Notes under the pieces: model-generated
Told to the model about the DNA's origin: nothing
Seen by the model: the letters and a program-made list of their open reading frames with translations, nothing else
Database searches by the model: none
Made by a program: the position numbers and the translations under genes
Source: Linanthus parryae
Lineage: Eukaryota > Streptophyta > Magnoliopsida > Ericales > Polemoniaceae
Assembly (NCBI GenBank): GCA_023055425.1
Contig: JALGPY010000002.1
Span: forward strand, 47,391,321 to 47,455,320
Direction: 5' to 3'
DNA: 64,000 nt
In this document: positions 35,724 through 45,200 of the stretch, one piece after another
Numbering within the stretch: position 1 is the stretch's first letter
Layout of the letters: every line of letters begins with the position of its first letter

Positions 35724-38700
35724 ATCCTTAAGGTGAGCATGACCTGGGGTGCGAAGAAATTTGTTATGATGGTAATTGGGTTACTAAACCTATTTTACAG
35801 ACATTGCTTGGATGATTACCTGAGGGTTCACCACACTTTCTTACTAGCCATCGGCGAATATCCGCTTTCGATAAGCCATGATTTCATGCACCGACCATCA
35901 CTTCTTGGAAAGTTACCGCAAGATTAAAGATCTCACCTTGATTGCCACCTGCGATTTCCTCAAAGTCCACTTGGGCTTGCTCCAGAGCAGCCGCATCTTC
36001 CTCATCGGCTTGCTGCACCAAGTCGTCAACGTGTTGCTCTTCTAAACTCCTCTGCTTTATGAGTTCGATCTCATCTTTTTCTCGCTTCCTTCTTCTTTCA
36101 GCAGCCTCCGCAGCTGTTCTTCTAGATTCGGCAAGGATATCCTCGTCTATGGCTTCGCTGGAAATGCCAGAGTGAGAACCCCTCTTCTGCCTCTTGGCCA
36201 GAAGGCCGCTGATGGTTTCTGCATCATCATCTGCGAGAGAACAAACTGTTCAATACGGAGTGCGAGAGGTTAAATAATGAGAAGATAAGTTCGTTCGAGA
36301 TACCTTAGAATCTTCCTCTTGTATCTCACCTCTTTCTTCTTCTCTTTCACCTTCTACTCTCTCTTCTTCTTCATCATCATCTCTTTCTCTCACCTCCCTT
36401 CTCTCATCCTGCTCTTCCTCCTGACCAAACGGAACAAAAGTCTCGACTGCAAGCTCTTTCCGTGCCTTTCTTGGCATACGACCTTTGCCCTTGTCCTTAG
36501 AGGTAAAGGACTTCGCAGGAGAGGAAGCTGGAGCAATCCTAGGGGAAGAGATTGTGATTCCCCTCTGCCTTGGTCTCTTTGCCCTTGGAGCAATGTCTGC
36601 AGGAGGAGATGGAGTGTTCCTAGGAGGAGACAAAACTGGGTGTTTTCTATCAGCGAGTCAGCAAATGCGTTCATTACCTCGCGAATTCGGGCCTCGATTG
36701 CGGGAGCCACAACCTTTCCTTCTCGCAACAACAATGGTGTTGATCAGCGACTTGGAACGCTCGCCAGATGCAAACCTCCTCAGATAGCACTAAAACAGAA
36801 AATAGAGCATAAGTTTCGACATATCAAAGGAAAGAAACTTAACACGGGCAGAGGAAATTTTTTAACTTGGCAAAATCTTCGCTGTACTTGATGCCATGCG
36901 AAGCACCATCCCTAATTGCGGCCATCTTCTCTTCAAGGATGGTGGAGGGACACAAGTGGTTCTCATGGTCCAGCAATGAGTAGCAGCCGTACTGGGAGTC
37001 ATCCAAACTGCAGTTAGGACGGAAGGGGAAGGAATTTCTCTTGATCATAGGAGCTCTGATGGGTTGAGGGGTTGACTGTGTCTCAAATCTGGCCTGCTGG
37101 GTAGTCCAGTAAGCAACCCAATTCTTGGAGTAGCGACCTGCGCGGCCACCTGCAGGTCGATCAAAGGGAAGGTTGCTCCTCAGAATCGTTCGGAACTCGC
37201 CAGACAGTAGCCGCTTGTAGCAGCCTCTTACAATGGATCTAGGCTAGACTGATGGCGCCACCGCATCAAAGCCAAACTGGGGAGAAACGCGAGTGGGATC
37301 GACATCCACTGTGATCCTCTCGTACCTTGGGGTAAGCTCACGAACATACTCTCCAAGAGCAGGAAGAGAGCCCCTTAGGCACCAGCAGAGGAATTCGCGA
37401 TATCGCTCATGGAAGCGCTCATGACCCTCGAAAAGAAGTTCTTCCGAGAAAGCAACAGGTCTGGCAGGATACAAATTTGGGAAACATCGCACATTTTCAA
37501 TGCGCGTGGCATAAGGCCTAGTCGTAAACTTGCTTCGGTCATCGCATATCAGGCTCCAGGTACACTTAGGAAAATGGGTTCCAAACCATCGAGCAGCTCT
37601 TCCACAGGAAAGTTCGTCCTCCCCACCTGGAACACACCATTTGCTGGGCTTAGAAGGAACTGGAGCATAGGAGGGCCATCGCTCAAAAACCCACATGGTC
37701 AGGAACGCGATGTTAACATAAGTCAACACATCAAGGCGACCGCTAGAGTCCTTGGTCGCCACAACCAATTGGTCCATTCTATGGTACAGGGTGCCCAAGA
37801 CTAGCGGCCCAAGTGCGACTCTCTGACCAAGGGTCAGTTTCACAGCAAGAGGGAGGACGTGGTAGAAAACCTATCATGAGGGTGGCCATCAATTAGGTAC
37901 CTTGACAACCAAGCGCAGAGAAAGCCACACAGGGTGAGATGGTACCCTTTCCCATTCACATAGTTCTTCGCCTTTGGGTTCTGGCTCAGGAGTTTCTTGG
38001 TGATACTGCTACTCGCATAGTCGCGAAAGAAGTACAGCACCCACTTGCCCCAGGTGTTCTTCGCAGATGTATCAACCAGCTGCCAGTCGGGAAGAAGTTT
38101 CGCAGGTGTCCATCGTGTGGAAATTTTCTTTACCTACGACAAGCACTCCTCCATCTGCTTGTACAGAGCAAGTTCCGCATCAGTCCTCAAAGGACTCAGA
38201 GGATCCACCTCACCAGCAGGAGAAATATCATACAACATATGTACATCTTCCAGAGTGGGAGCAGCCTCGAACTCAGCAAAGTGGAAGGTGTGAGTCGTAG
38301 GAGAATAGCGAGAAAGAAGGTTTAGAAGCATGGACTGGTCCAACTTCACGGAAGCACCCTTCATAGCACAGACTGCGAAATAGATGCCGGCATTGTTCAA
38401 TGCGATGGCATGGTGGGTCAGTACATGGTCGATCCACTCGTCCATGAAGTCCAATTTCTGAACAAACGCTTGAGTAGAAATTGCAGCATGGGGGAAAAAC
38501 CCATTTTCAACCCCTAATCGAACCATATCCTTGGAATCGATCAATTCTAGCATAGCCGCGTTAACAGGCGGGGTCAATGTTTGCAAATATCCAGAGGGGA
38601 CAGGAGTTGGCAGGTTCTTCACCTTAACCCTAGCGTGGTAAAAATCTTTTCCGCCCAAATAGGGGGCTTTCCGCCATAAGGTTTAGGGAAGATCGGGTAT

Positions 38701-38745
38701 TTCTTCAGCCTCTTTAATGGGTTTAGTTCCTTTTGTCTTTGCCAT
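35724..38745 (-). pseudogene. Antisense plant-mobile-domain (PMD) gene of the Tat element, N-terminal part
   Basis: ATG at 38745 (MAKTKGTKPIKEAEEIPDL) is followed by an in-frame TAA at 38685; the frame is then open to 38134. Visible PMD features: THTFHFAEFEAAPTLEDVHM near 38.25 kb, KNTWGKWVLYFFRDYA (38.05 kb), YHLTLCGFLCAWLSRY, then LTLGQRVALGPLVLGTLYHR (37.8 kb) and a long conserved-looking stretch to 37244. Lower frames (37048-36839, 36734-36390, 36633-36250) give an acidic/Ser-rich, RKRPR-type low-complexity region. Splice-like borders occur between frames. PMD proteins include host silencing factors (MAIN/MAIL) and many transposon passengers; here it lies opposite in strand to gag-pol. 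It is split by the Athila element and has stops. Confidence 0.75.
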
Positions 38746-39480
38746 TCCTGCGGTAAAGCAAGAAAAAATGGGGGGGGGGAGAAATATACACACTCTCAGT
38801 TCGAATTTCAAGAATCAGCTCGAATTTCAGTTTTAAGCAGCTATGTTTTGTCAAGAGAAGATGAACAGTTCAGTGTCAATTCTAGGTTTGAAAGTTCAGA
38901 ATCGTTTATATTGCTTGGAACTTCAGAAGCCCCACATTCAAAATCGTTACAATCTGGTGATTAGATCAGTTCTAGGTTTAAAGCACAAGGTCTCTTTTGC
39001 AGTTTTCAACAAATGGCATGTTTCAGATAGTCATGGATTTGCAGATCCAATACAGTTCAAAGCATATATCAGTATATTAAGTGGAATTGAGCAAAGCCAA
39101 CCTTGTTTTCGTAAATCTTGCTTGGATGAGGCCAGTTGAAGGAGACGATTGACAAGAAAGAATTGATGACTGATCACTTGAATCTGCTCTTGAAGGCTTC
39201 CAGGTATCATTCACTATAAAGAGAAAGAAGTGATGCTTTGCAACAATGGAGAGCACATAGTATTTATCCAAAAACAATGAGGGGTTGCGTCCTTTCAGTA
39301 GTCGAATCGCAACCGTCACCGTCGAATCGCGCAATCATAATGACACGACTCTAGGGATTTTAGGTCATAATGACACGCACGGGGGCTGAATTTGCGTGTA
39401 TTTGAATTGGTGCGTGGCGGCGACGCGTACATTGGTTCCTGCGCATTGAAGCCTATCCGGTTGTGTGCCTTCACGCGCAG
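38746..39480. other. Region between the PMD start and the 3' LTR
   Basis: Probably the promoter/leader of the minus-strand PMD gene, with a GAATTTCA-rich patch (38800-38830) and a G run at 38770-38778. No coding sequence supported. Confidence 0.4.
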
Positions 39481-39492
39481 AAAGGGGGCTAA
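39481..39492 (+). promoter_or_regulatory. Tat polypurine tract
   Basis: AAAGGGGGCTAA directly before the 3' LTR. Confidence 0.8.
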
Positions 39493-40105
39493 TGTAGATA
39501 GTGCTTTCTAGACAGGCAGATCTTAGCCACGTGGCGACCATCCAGCACACCTAGCTGTGCTCCACACACACTGGATCACCAGCCGCGCTGATCCACGTGG
39601 GGGCTGCGAGACAGGGCCCTCGCATACCACCACAAGGGACTTGTAGGGACTTAGTGGTTTGGAGGCTAGAGTAAGTCCTGTCGCGCGCGAGCGACAACCA
39701 AGCCCGCACGCGACCTTAGTAACTGCTTTGAGAGATTTATGGCACGAGCTCCATAAACCCGGTCAACCTCGTAACGGTTCCGGTATACGCGGATAACGTG
39801 CCGTAACGGTCCCTATATACGCGGACGAACGTGCCGTTGTGGTTAAGCTAATTAAGCCGCCATTAATGGGCGCATTAACCCACTACAACGGTTACATTCT
39901 CCGTTATATATAGGATCGTTAACCCTTCCATACAGGGGCGAATCACCTGAGATACGCGGAAGCTCTGCCAAAATCATCTCTCTCTCTCTCATACAGTGCT
40001 ATTGTCTTACTCTCTCCCTACACACAACCTTACTCTTAATGTGTTATTTCTATCCCCTACTCTTGGTGTATATCGAATTCTCTCTGCATGATTCTCTCGT
40101 ACACA
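39493..40105 (+). repeat. 3' LTR of the Tat element
   Basis: 613 bp; longer than the 5' LTR because it keeps two CGTAACGG..TATACGCGGA units at 39768-39833 where the 5' LTR has one plus a doubled CCGGTCAA. Followed by the duplication CCACC. Confidence 0.95.
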
Positions 40106-40419
40106 CCACCCCACCCCACTTTTTACGAATTGGGATTCCAATTTAAATATATGTGGGAATTATGTCGCCCTACCTCTCGAGTAGGTTTTAAAAAATAACT
40201 TAATTTATCACGTTTATAAGGGTGATAGGCTTCCTCTGTAAATATGTTGATCTAAGCATTAAATACGACCGTATTAACGAAAATGAAACACCACACGACT
40301 AAAATCTTGGATTCTAAAAGATTACTCACTTTGACGTCTCCAAAATGAGATTTTTTTAAGTCCTCCAACATAGCACCACATGGTGTTCTACAACAAATGA
40401 ATGTATGTCAATCACTTAA

Positions 40420-40763
40420 GAGCATCTCCAACAACAAAACGTTCTTTGGACTAAATTGGTTCATGCCCTAAATTATACGCCCACACATTTCGAGTTGTTG
40501 CTTCTGTAGTAGGACTAAACATAAACCACCATCATTATTTTTACTTTTTTTTTTAGTTTTCATCATCAAACAATCAACAGCTCCAGATTAAACTTGATTT
40601 TTTTATGTTTTCCACCATGAATAGTAGTCTTCAGTTTTGTTCAGAAAACAGACGTGGTGGAAATTCTGGCCAGCTTTTGTACGAGCTGTTGGAGCTAGTG
40701 TTTGGACAAGACTGACCTAAATATAGTCCGAGGAACCTTTTTCTCCATTTGTTGAAGATGCTC
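40420..40763. mobile_element. Tourist-like (PIF/Harbinger) MITE
   Basis: Ends GAGCATCTCCAACAAC and, reversed, GAGCATCTTCAACAAA; duplication TAA at 40417-40419 and 40764-40766. 344 bp, no coding capacity. Confidence 0.85.
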
Positions 40764-40931
40764 TAAGAAGTGAAACTCTTTAACTGCTTCACAAGGCCTA
40801 GTTCCTATGAATCTTGGACCACAACGTGTTACAAATCTGAACCCAGTATCCTTGGGTCTATCTCGCCACACCCATCTCCCTGATCAGTCCGAGTACTCAA
40901 ACCCGACGCTCCTCCGTCGAAGGCTAATCTG

Positions 40932-41294
40932 ATGGAGCTCTCGGCTGAACAACCGCCTTACCGAACCACGACTCAATTCGACGATTCTGCGACTTCAGAG
41001 GATTCAAGCCAATTCAAGGTGAATCAACTGCTGGCTGATAATCTTTGCGTCACTCTCCACTTAAAGAGGGACTATGGGAAAATCGTTTCGACGGATATTC
41101 TTAGAGAAAAATGGCACTTCACAATAAGAGAAGAAAGTGTCAAGATGGGTTTGGACTACGGTCACTCGGCCCGTGGTTATTATTTTATTATTGTCGATGT
41201 TGACTCCGGTCACTCGGCCCGTGGTTATTATTTGATTATTATCGATGTTGACTCTGGTCACTCTGTCCGTGGTTATTATTATTGTCTATTTTGA
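40932..41294 (+). CDS. Hypothetical ORF with a 16-residue tandem repeat
   Basis: Open frame of 120 codons. Residues 1-76 (MELSAEQPPYRTTTQFDD .. LHLKRDYGKIVSTDIL) have mixed, gene-like composition and no family I recognise. From residue 77 a 48-bp DNA repeat encodes GHSARGYYFIIVDVDS three times in frame, then a 5-bp shorter unit throws the frame and the ORF ends. The upstream 100 bases are C/T-rich like a leader. It could be the first exon of a host gene into whose start a minisatellite expanded, or a chance ORF. Confidence 0.35.
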   Translation: MELSAEQPPYRTTTQFDDSATSEDSSQFKVNQLLADNLCVTLHLKRDYGKIVSTDILREKWHFTIREESVKMGLDYGHSARGYYFIIVDVDSGHSARGYYLIIIDVDSGHSVRGYYYCLF

Positions 41295-41394
41295 CTCCGG
41301 TCACTCGGCCCGTGGTTATTATTTTATTATTGTCGATGTTGACTTCGTTCACTCGGCCCATGGTTATTATTATCGCTCCATCTCACTTCTCTGG
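41160..41394 (+). repeat. 48-bp minisatellite, five units
   Basis: Units start at 41160, 41208, 41256, 41299 and 41347, each beginning GGTCACTCGGCCCGTGGTTA (with changes) followed by TTATTATTT-GATGTTGACTC. Unit three has lost five bases, changing frame. Units are 85-100 percent alike by eye. Confidence 0.92.
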
Positions 41395-43150
41395 CCGCGA
41401 GGAGTCTTAGAGGGGTGCCGCCACTTAAGGTCATGGTAGCTAATGATAGTAGATCCTTCTCTGTATCAACAAGTTTATAATACAATTTTCTCTGAGTAAA
41501 GGATATTTATGAAAGGAAAGAAGAAGAGATTGAGCATAATACTTCTCCTTTGAGGTTCAAGTAGAAAAAATTGAGAATATTAAAATGTTATTTGAGTTTC
41601 CTACTTTACTCGTCAAGTTTACTCTTTTATGATTTATTCATCTTTATATTTGTTGGGAGAAGGAATAATACTTTGTCATCTGTTTACGTGCTCGGGTGTT
41701 TACTTACTCAGTATTTTATGCTGACTTTTAAAACTGCGGTTCTTGTTTTCCTTCCCACCGCATGTTTAGAAGCTGAGGACTATGGTGTAGCAGGGTACGA
41801 GACTCACTAATAAGGATACCGTCACGAATAGAAAGCTTGTGTAGCTAGTGTAAGTATATTGTTTTAGTATTCATGTATGAACGACTTAAGAACACTATGT
41901 AATGTATGTAATATGTGTCGGGATGTTTTGCTTTTGATTTCCGTCGTTACTTTTAGCATCGCCCTCCCGATATCATCCGAGCCAGATAAGGGGGTTGTTG
42001 CACAGCCATTCACATAAAAAAAAACCCAAGTCAGATTTGCGTCCATTACTTTTGTCCACGGCATCTCCATCAGCTTGGTTTATCATCGTTAACCACATTA
42101 ACAATGACGTGTAATTTTCTACACTCATATGTTAATCATTAATCTCGATTGGTCTGAATACTTCGAGTTAATTATGTTATTAAGATATGACCCGTGAGTA
42201 TCTTATATACCTGCAAAGTATTTGAAAGAAATAGGATATGCATACATATGTAAATCACCTCAAATCTTGCAATTTTTTCTCTCAAATCAAGGTTGATGAA
42301 GACTGCTACAATAAATAAGTATAGAAGATGAAAATACTTGAAATATATGTGTGTGTGTGTGTGTAGATGTAGTTATCTACTGCGATGAAATTTATTGTTA
42401 CACCCTTTTTTGAAAAAAAGTATTGTTAATGTCTCGGTATTTACTTTTACTTATCTCTTTTATTTTGCAGGTCTTAAAGAAAAAATTAATGTATGGCGAC
42501 GTAAAACTTTTCATAAAGAATTCAGATAGTTGTTCATCCTTTATCAAATTAGTTTTTATCTACAAAGTGCAGCATCCAGCCATTCTTTAAAGATACACTA
42601 AAGTTATTGCATCTTTCTTTTACATATTTATTATAAGTTGTTACATTAATTTCTAGTTTTATGGTTTGAGTTTAATTTTATTGCAATTAACAAGTATATT
42701 TTAGATTCCTTTCAACACACTTCCTGTGACCATAACTATGTACACATATATTTAAACTATTAGTTAACCTTATTCATTGTGTAATATTTATCAGGTCATT
42801 TGACTAGTGGTCATGAAATGTTTATGAAACTTGTGGTGACGATGGGCAATTGTTCGACACTCGAGTTAGCAATTGGGTAAATGAGAAGGTGAATGAACAA
42901 TATGAAAAAAGACATTTTTGTTGTACGTATCTTTTAATTAGTAATCATTATAGAATCTCCTCATGTTTGTTCACTTCACATGCCGAGATTTTTTTTTAAT
43001 AATAAGATGGATTTCTCCCCTGACTAGTCCTTCAGGGTTCTCTATACTAACTAAAGCCCTTTAAGGCCGATTAAAAAAAATCATTCATTACACACCCACG
43101 TGGTCTAAAAAAAGTGAACTTATTACACTACTCTTTGAAGTAGTTAAAAG
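41395..43150. other. AT-rich intergenic DNA
   Basis: No gene recognised. A (GT)n tract lies at 42348-42364. The part 42380-42700 resembles the outer arm of the long inverted repeat further right and is listed separately. Confidence 0.5.
42380..42700 (+). repeat. Diverged third copy of the outer arm of the long inverted repeat
   Basis: Shared order with 45225-45480: TATTGTT, a pyrimidine tract with TCTCTTTTATTTTGCAG, an exon-like stretch with TTTCATAAAG/TTTATGAAAG, GTGCAGCA, then AAGATACACTAAA / AGATGCACTAAA, TTTCTTTTACA..TTTATTAT and TTTCTAGTTT-ATGGTTTGA. Direct orientation relative to the left arm. Confidence 0.5.
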
Positions 43151-43152
43151 GC

Positions 43153-43224
43153 CAAGGCCCAAACAAATAAGAATACATCTCTGGCCCATGAAGTGACATT
43201 TATAAAAGAGGCTGCAAACCCTAA
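43153..43224 (+). promoter_or_regulatory. Promoter-like cluster: two GGCCCA elements, TATA box, telo-box
   Basis: AAGGCCCAAA (about 43154), TGGCCCAT (about 43182), TTTATAAAAG (43199-43208) and AAACCCTAA (43216-43224) stand in the order and spacing of promoters of ribosomal and translation genes in plants. Downstream to 43740 I see a pyrimidine-rich leader and short frames but no recognisable protein, so it may be an orphaned promoter. Confidence 0.4.
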
Positions 43225-43799
43225 TTCACTAGCTATTCTTGCAAACATTTCTACTAGGTTGTTTTCATTTTTCCTCACATGCGATAGCCGTCATAGAGAG
43301 AGAGGGTTCTCAGCAGTTCTATACACTCTACCAACTCTGTTTCCATTTCTTATGAGATTTTTCCTTAATTCTCTCATCTTTCTCATTTCTGATCGAGATT
43401 GAGGGCTTAGATAGAGTCACTTTCCACAATTACATTTCGGAGATCTTGCAAGTCTAAGACCTTCCTTTATCGCAAAAATCCCGGTCACAAGGATGGATTT
43501 ATGAGGACGGTAAAGTTGGGTTTTGCCGATGATGAGTTTGACAGAGTGATCGGGCAACCCCAATACCACGTGCATATCTTGTTGCGGTCACTTAACCGTC
43601 GCAATTGATCTTGGTCAACCCCCGAGGAGGAGGCTGTCATTCGTCTCCTCCTCCTTGATTTCCGCGATGAGAGTAAAGAATCCTCAACGCCGATTGTTGA
43701 CATAGGCCAAGATAAGTAGTCAGCTCCCTTTTATAGATCTCATCACATAATTTTTTTTATGGTTTAACCTGAGTTCATTCTGTGAATTCCAAATGGCTC

Positions 43800-44400
43800 A
43801 AACCATTACAGTTCATAAGTTTTATCTTTTTGTTGTTTCTTGGCTGAAAATGGAGTGCATCCACTCGTTGAAACCAAACTTTGCAGATCTTGGAATAAAA
43901 CCGGCAACTTCTATACTTATCTTGCCACTTCACAATTTTTGAAGAGATGATTCGTACTTTCTAAATCTTTCTGGCACCATTAACATGAAAAAAGACATAT
44001 ATACCCATGTGAATCAGTTTTTCTGCAACAGTAAAGCATCTAGCTAGTTCTTCCATGCCGGAAACAAACCTTTCTTAGGAACTTTTTGTTTCCAAAATTT
44101 ATTGAGCCAATTTTTCACATATGCAGTAGAAATCTGACCCACCTGGAAATTTATCTTGCATGCAAGTTTATATTATGAAGAGAGTATATTCCCATGATCA
44201 GAGAAGTACCACCAATTACTATCACTTCTATCTACTGCAAGTATCTCCAGACAAAGGATTGAGGAAACATCTTCCTCCCACAGGTAATTGTCCAGCTTCC
44301 CTATATCTCAAGTGTTTGTCTTGGTTGGATAAACTCACCAACAATGAAAAAGTCACAAAGAGATTTCTGAAAATAGATTCTAATTTCATCTAGGTTGGGG
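43800..44400 (-). pseudogene. LINE zinc-binding RT end (zf-RVT), degraded
   Basis: Minus-strand frames with stops give FWKQKVPKK, then a region like CQKDLESTNHLFKNCEVA, matching the plant LINE zf-RVT pattern (K.P.K...F.W ... C...E...HLF..C..A). No complete RT is present. Could alternatively be a host copy of that domain. Confidence 0.45.
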
Positions 44401-45200
44401 TCAAAACTTTCAAAGTTGATAGTCTCGAAATCAAATTGTCATTAAAGAGTTCAATATCACTGTAACTTCTGAGTTTTTTGAACCTTTCTGGAGCACACTT
44501 CTACTGACTAAGATACCTCTAAAGCCGAAAGAAATTGACTGAGTAGCTTTGATTTATAGATCCATAAAATTGAAACTTTTTAAGTACTTTGCCTTGTATA
44601 ATCTGCTAATTAAACAATTGGGACCTCAGATAATTTTCCACCGTCATTTGAAACTTAAATTACCTGAAGAAAAATAGTAAAACATCAATACATGTTTTTG
44701 GAATGCATAATTCATTGATGAAAAATAAAAAGGTGGTACACTAGAGTGGGGATGTTTCCAATTTAGTAAGTTATCTCCTTTATGTAACTTTTTATCTTTA
44801 ATCATTATCACGAAATGGGAAATAGAAGGACCACATGTTCTTATTTTACCATACTCTCATTTATACTTGAACCTACTATCTTGTGTTGCAATAGTAAAAA
44901 ATGGTAATTTTAGTCTTGAGGTTTTATCCATGTGACAATATTGTCATTTGACATCTTTTATTGCATTCACTCTTAAACTGTTATCTTTATACTCTAAAAG
45001 TGTGTACATGATTTATATTGTACAAAATTCTTTCAAGGCATACTATTACTCATGTTAATGTGAGGAAGGATATACAAAAAGAAGAAAAAATTAGAGAAGT
45101 TTATGTATAAATTTATTAAAATTTGAAAATACTACAAAATATGTTGTATATATGATTCTCTTTCTCTTGTTTGTATTATATTAATAGTTTACTGCGGTCG
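44401..45200. other. AT-rich intergenic DNA
   Basis: No gene, repeat or element ends recognised. Confidence 0.5.

Larger units (their letters stand above)
14456..40105 (+). mobile_element. Tat-lineage Ty3/gypsy LTR retrotransposon, full length with nested insertions
   Basis: Bounded by matching LTRs and by a perfect 5-bp duplication CCACC (14451-14455, 40106-40110). Order on the plus strand: LTR, primer-binding site, gag-protease, RT, RNase H, archaeal-type RNase H, integrase, tandem repeats, a reverse-strand PMD gene, polypurine tract, LTR. The second RNase H and an antisense ORF behind pol mark the Tat lineage. Removing the 11.26-kb Athila insertion and one duplication copy leaves about 14.4 kb. 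Gag and pol carry several stops, so the copy is defective. Confidence 0.95.

Noticed and set aside
36250..36891. Forward ORF of 190 codons at 36319-36891
   Set aside because: It is opposite the low-complexity Glu/Arg-rich part of the minus-strand PMD gene.
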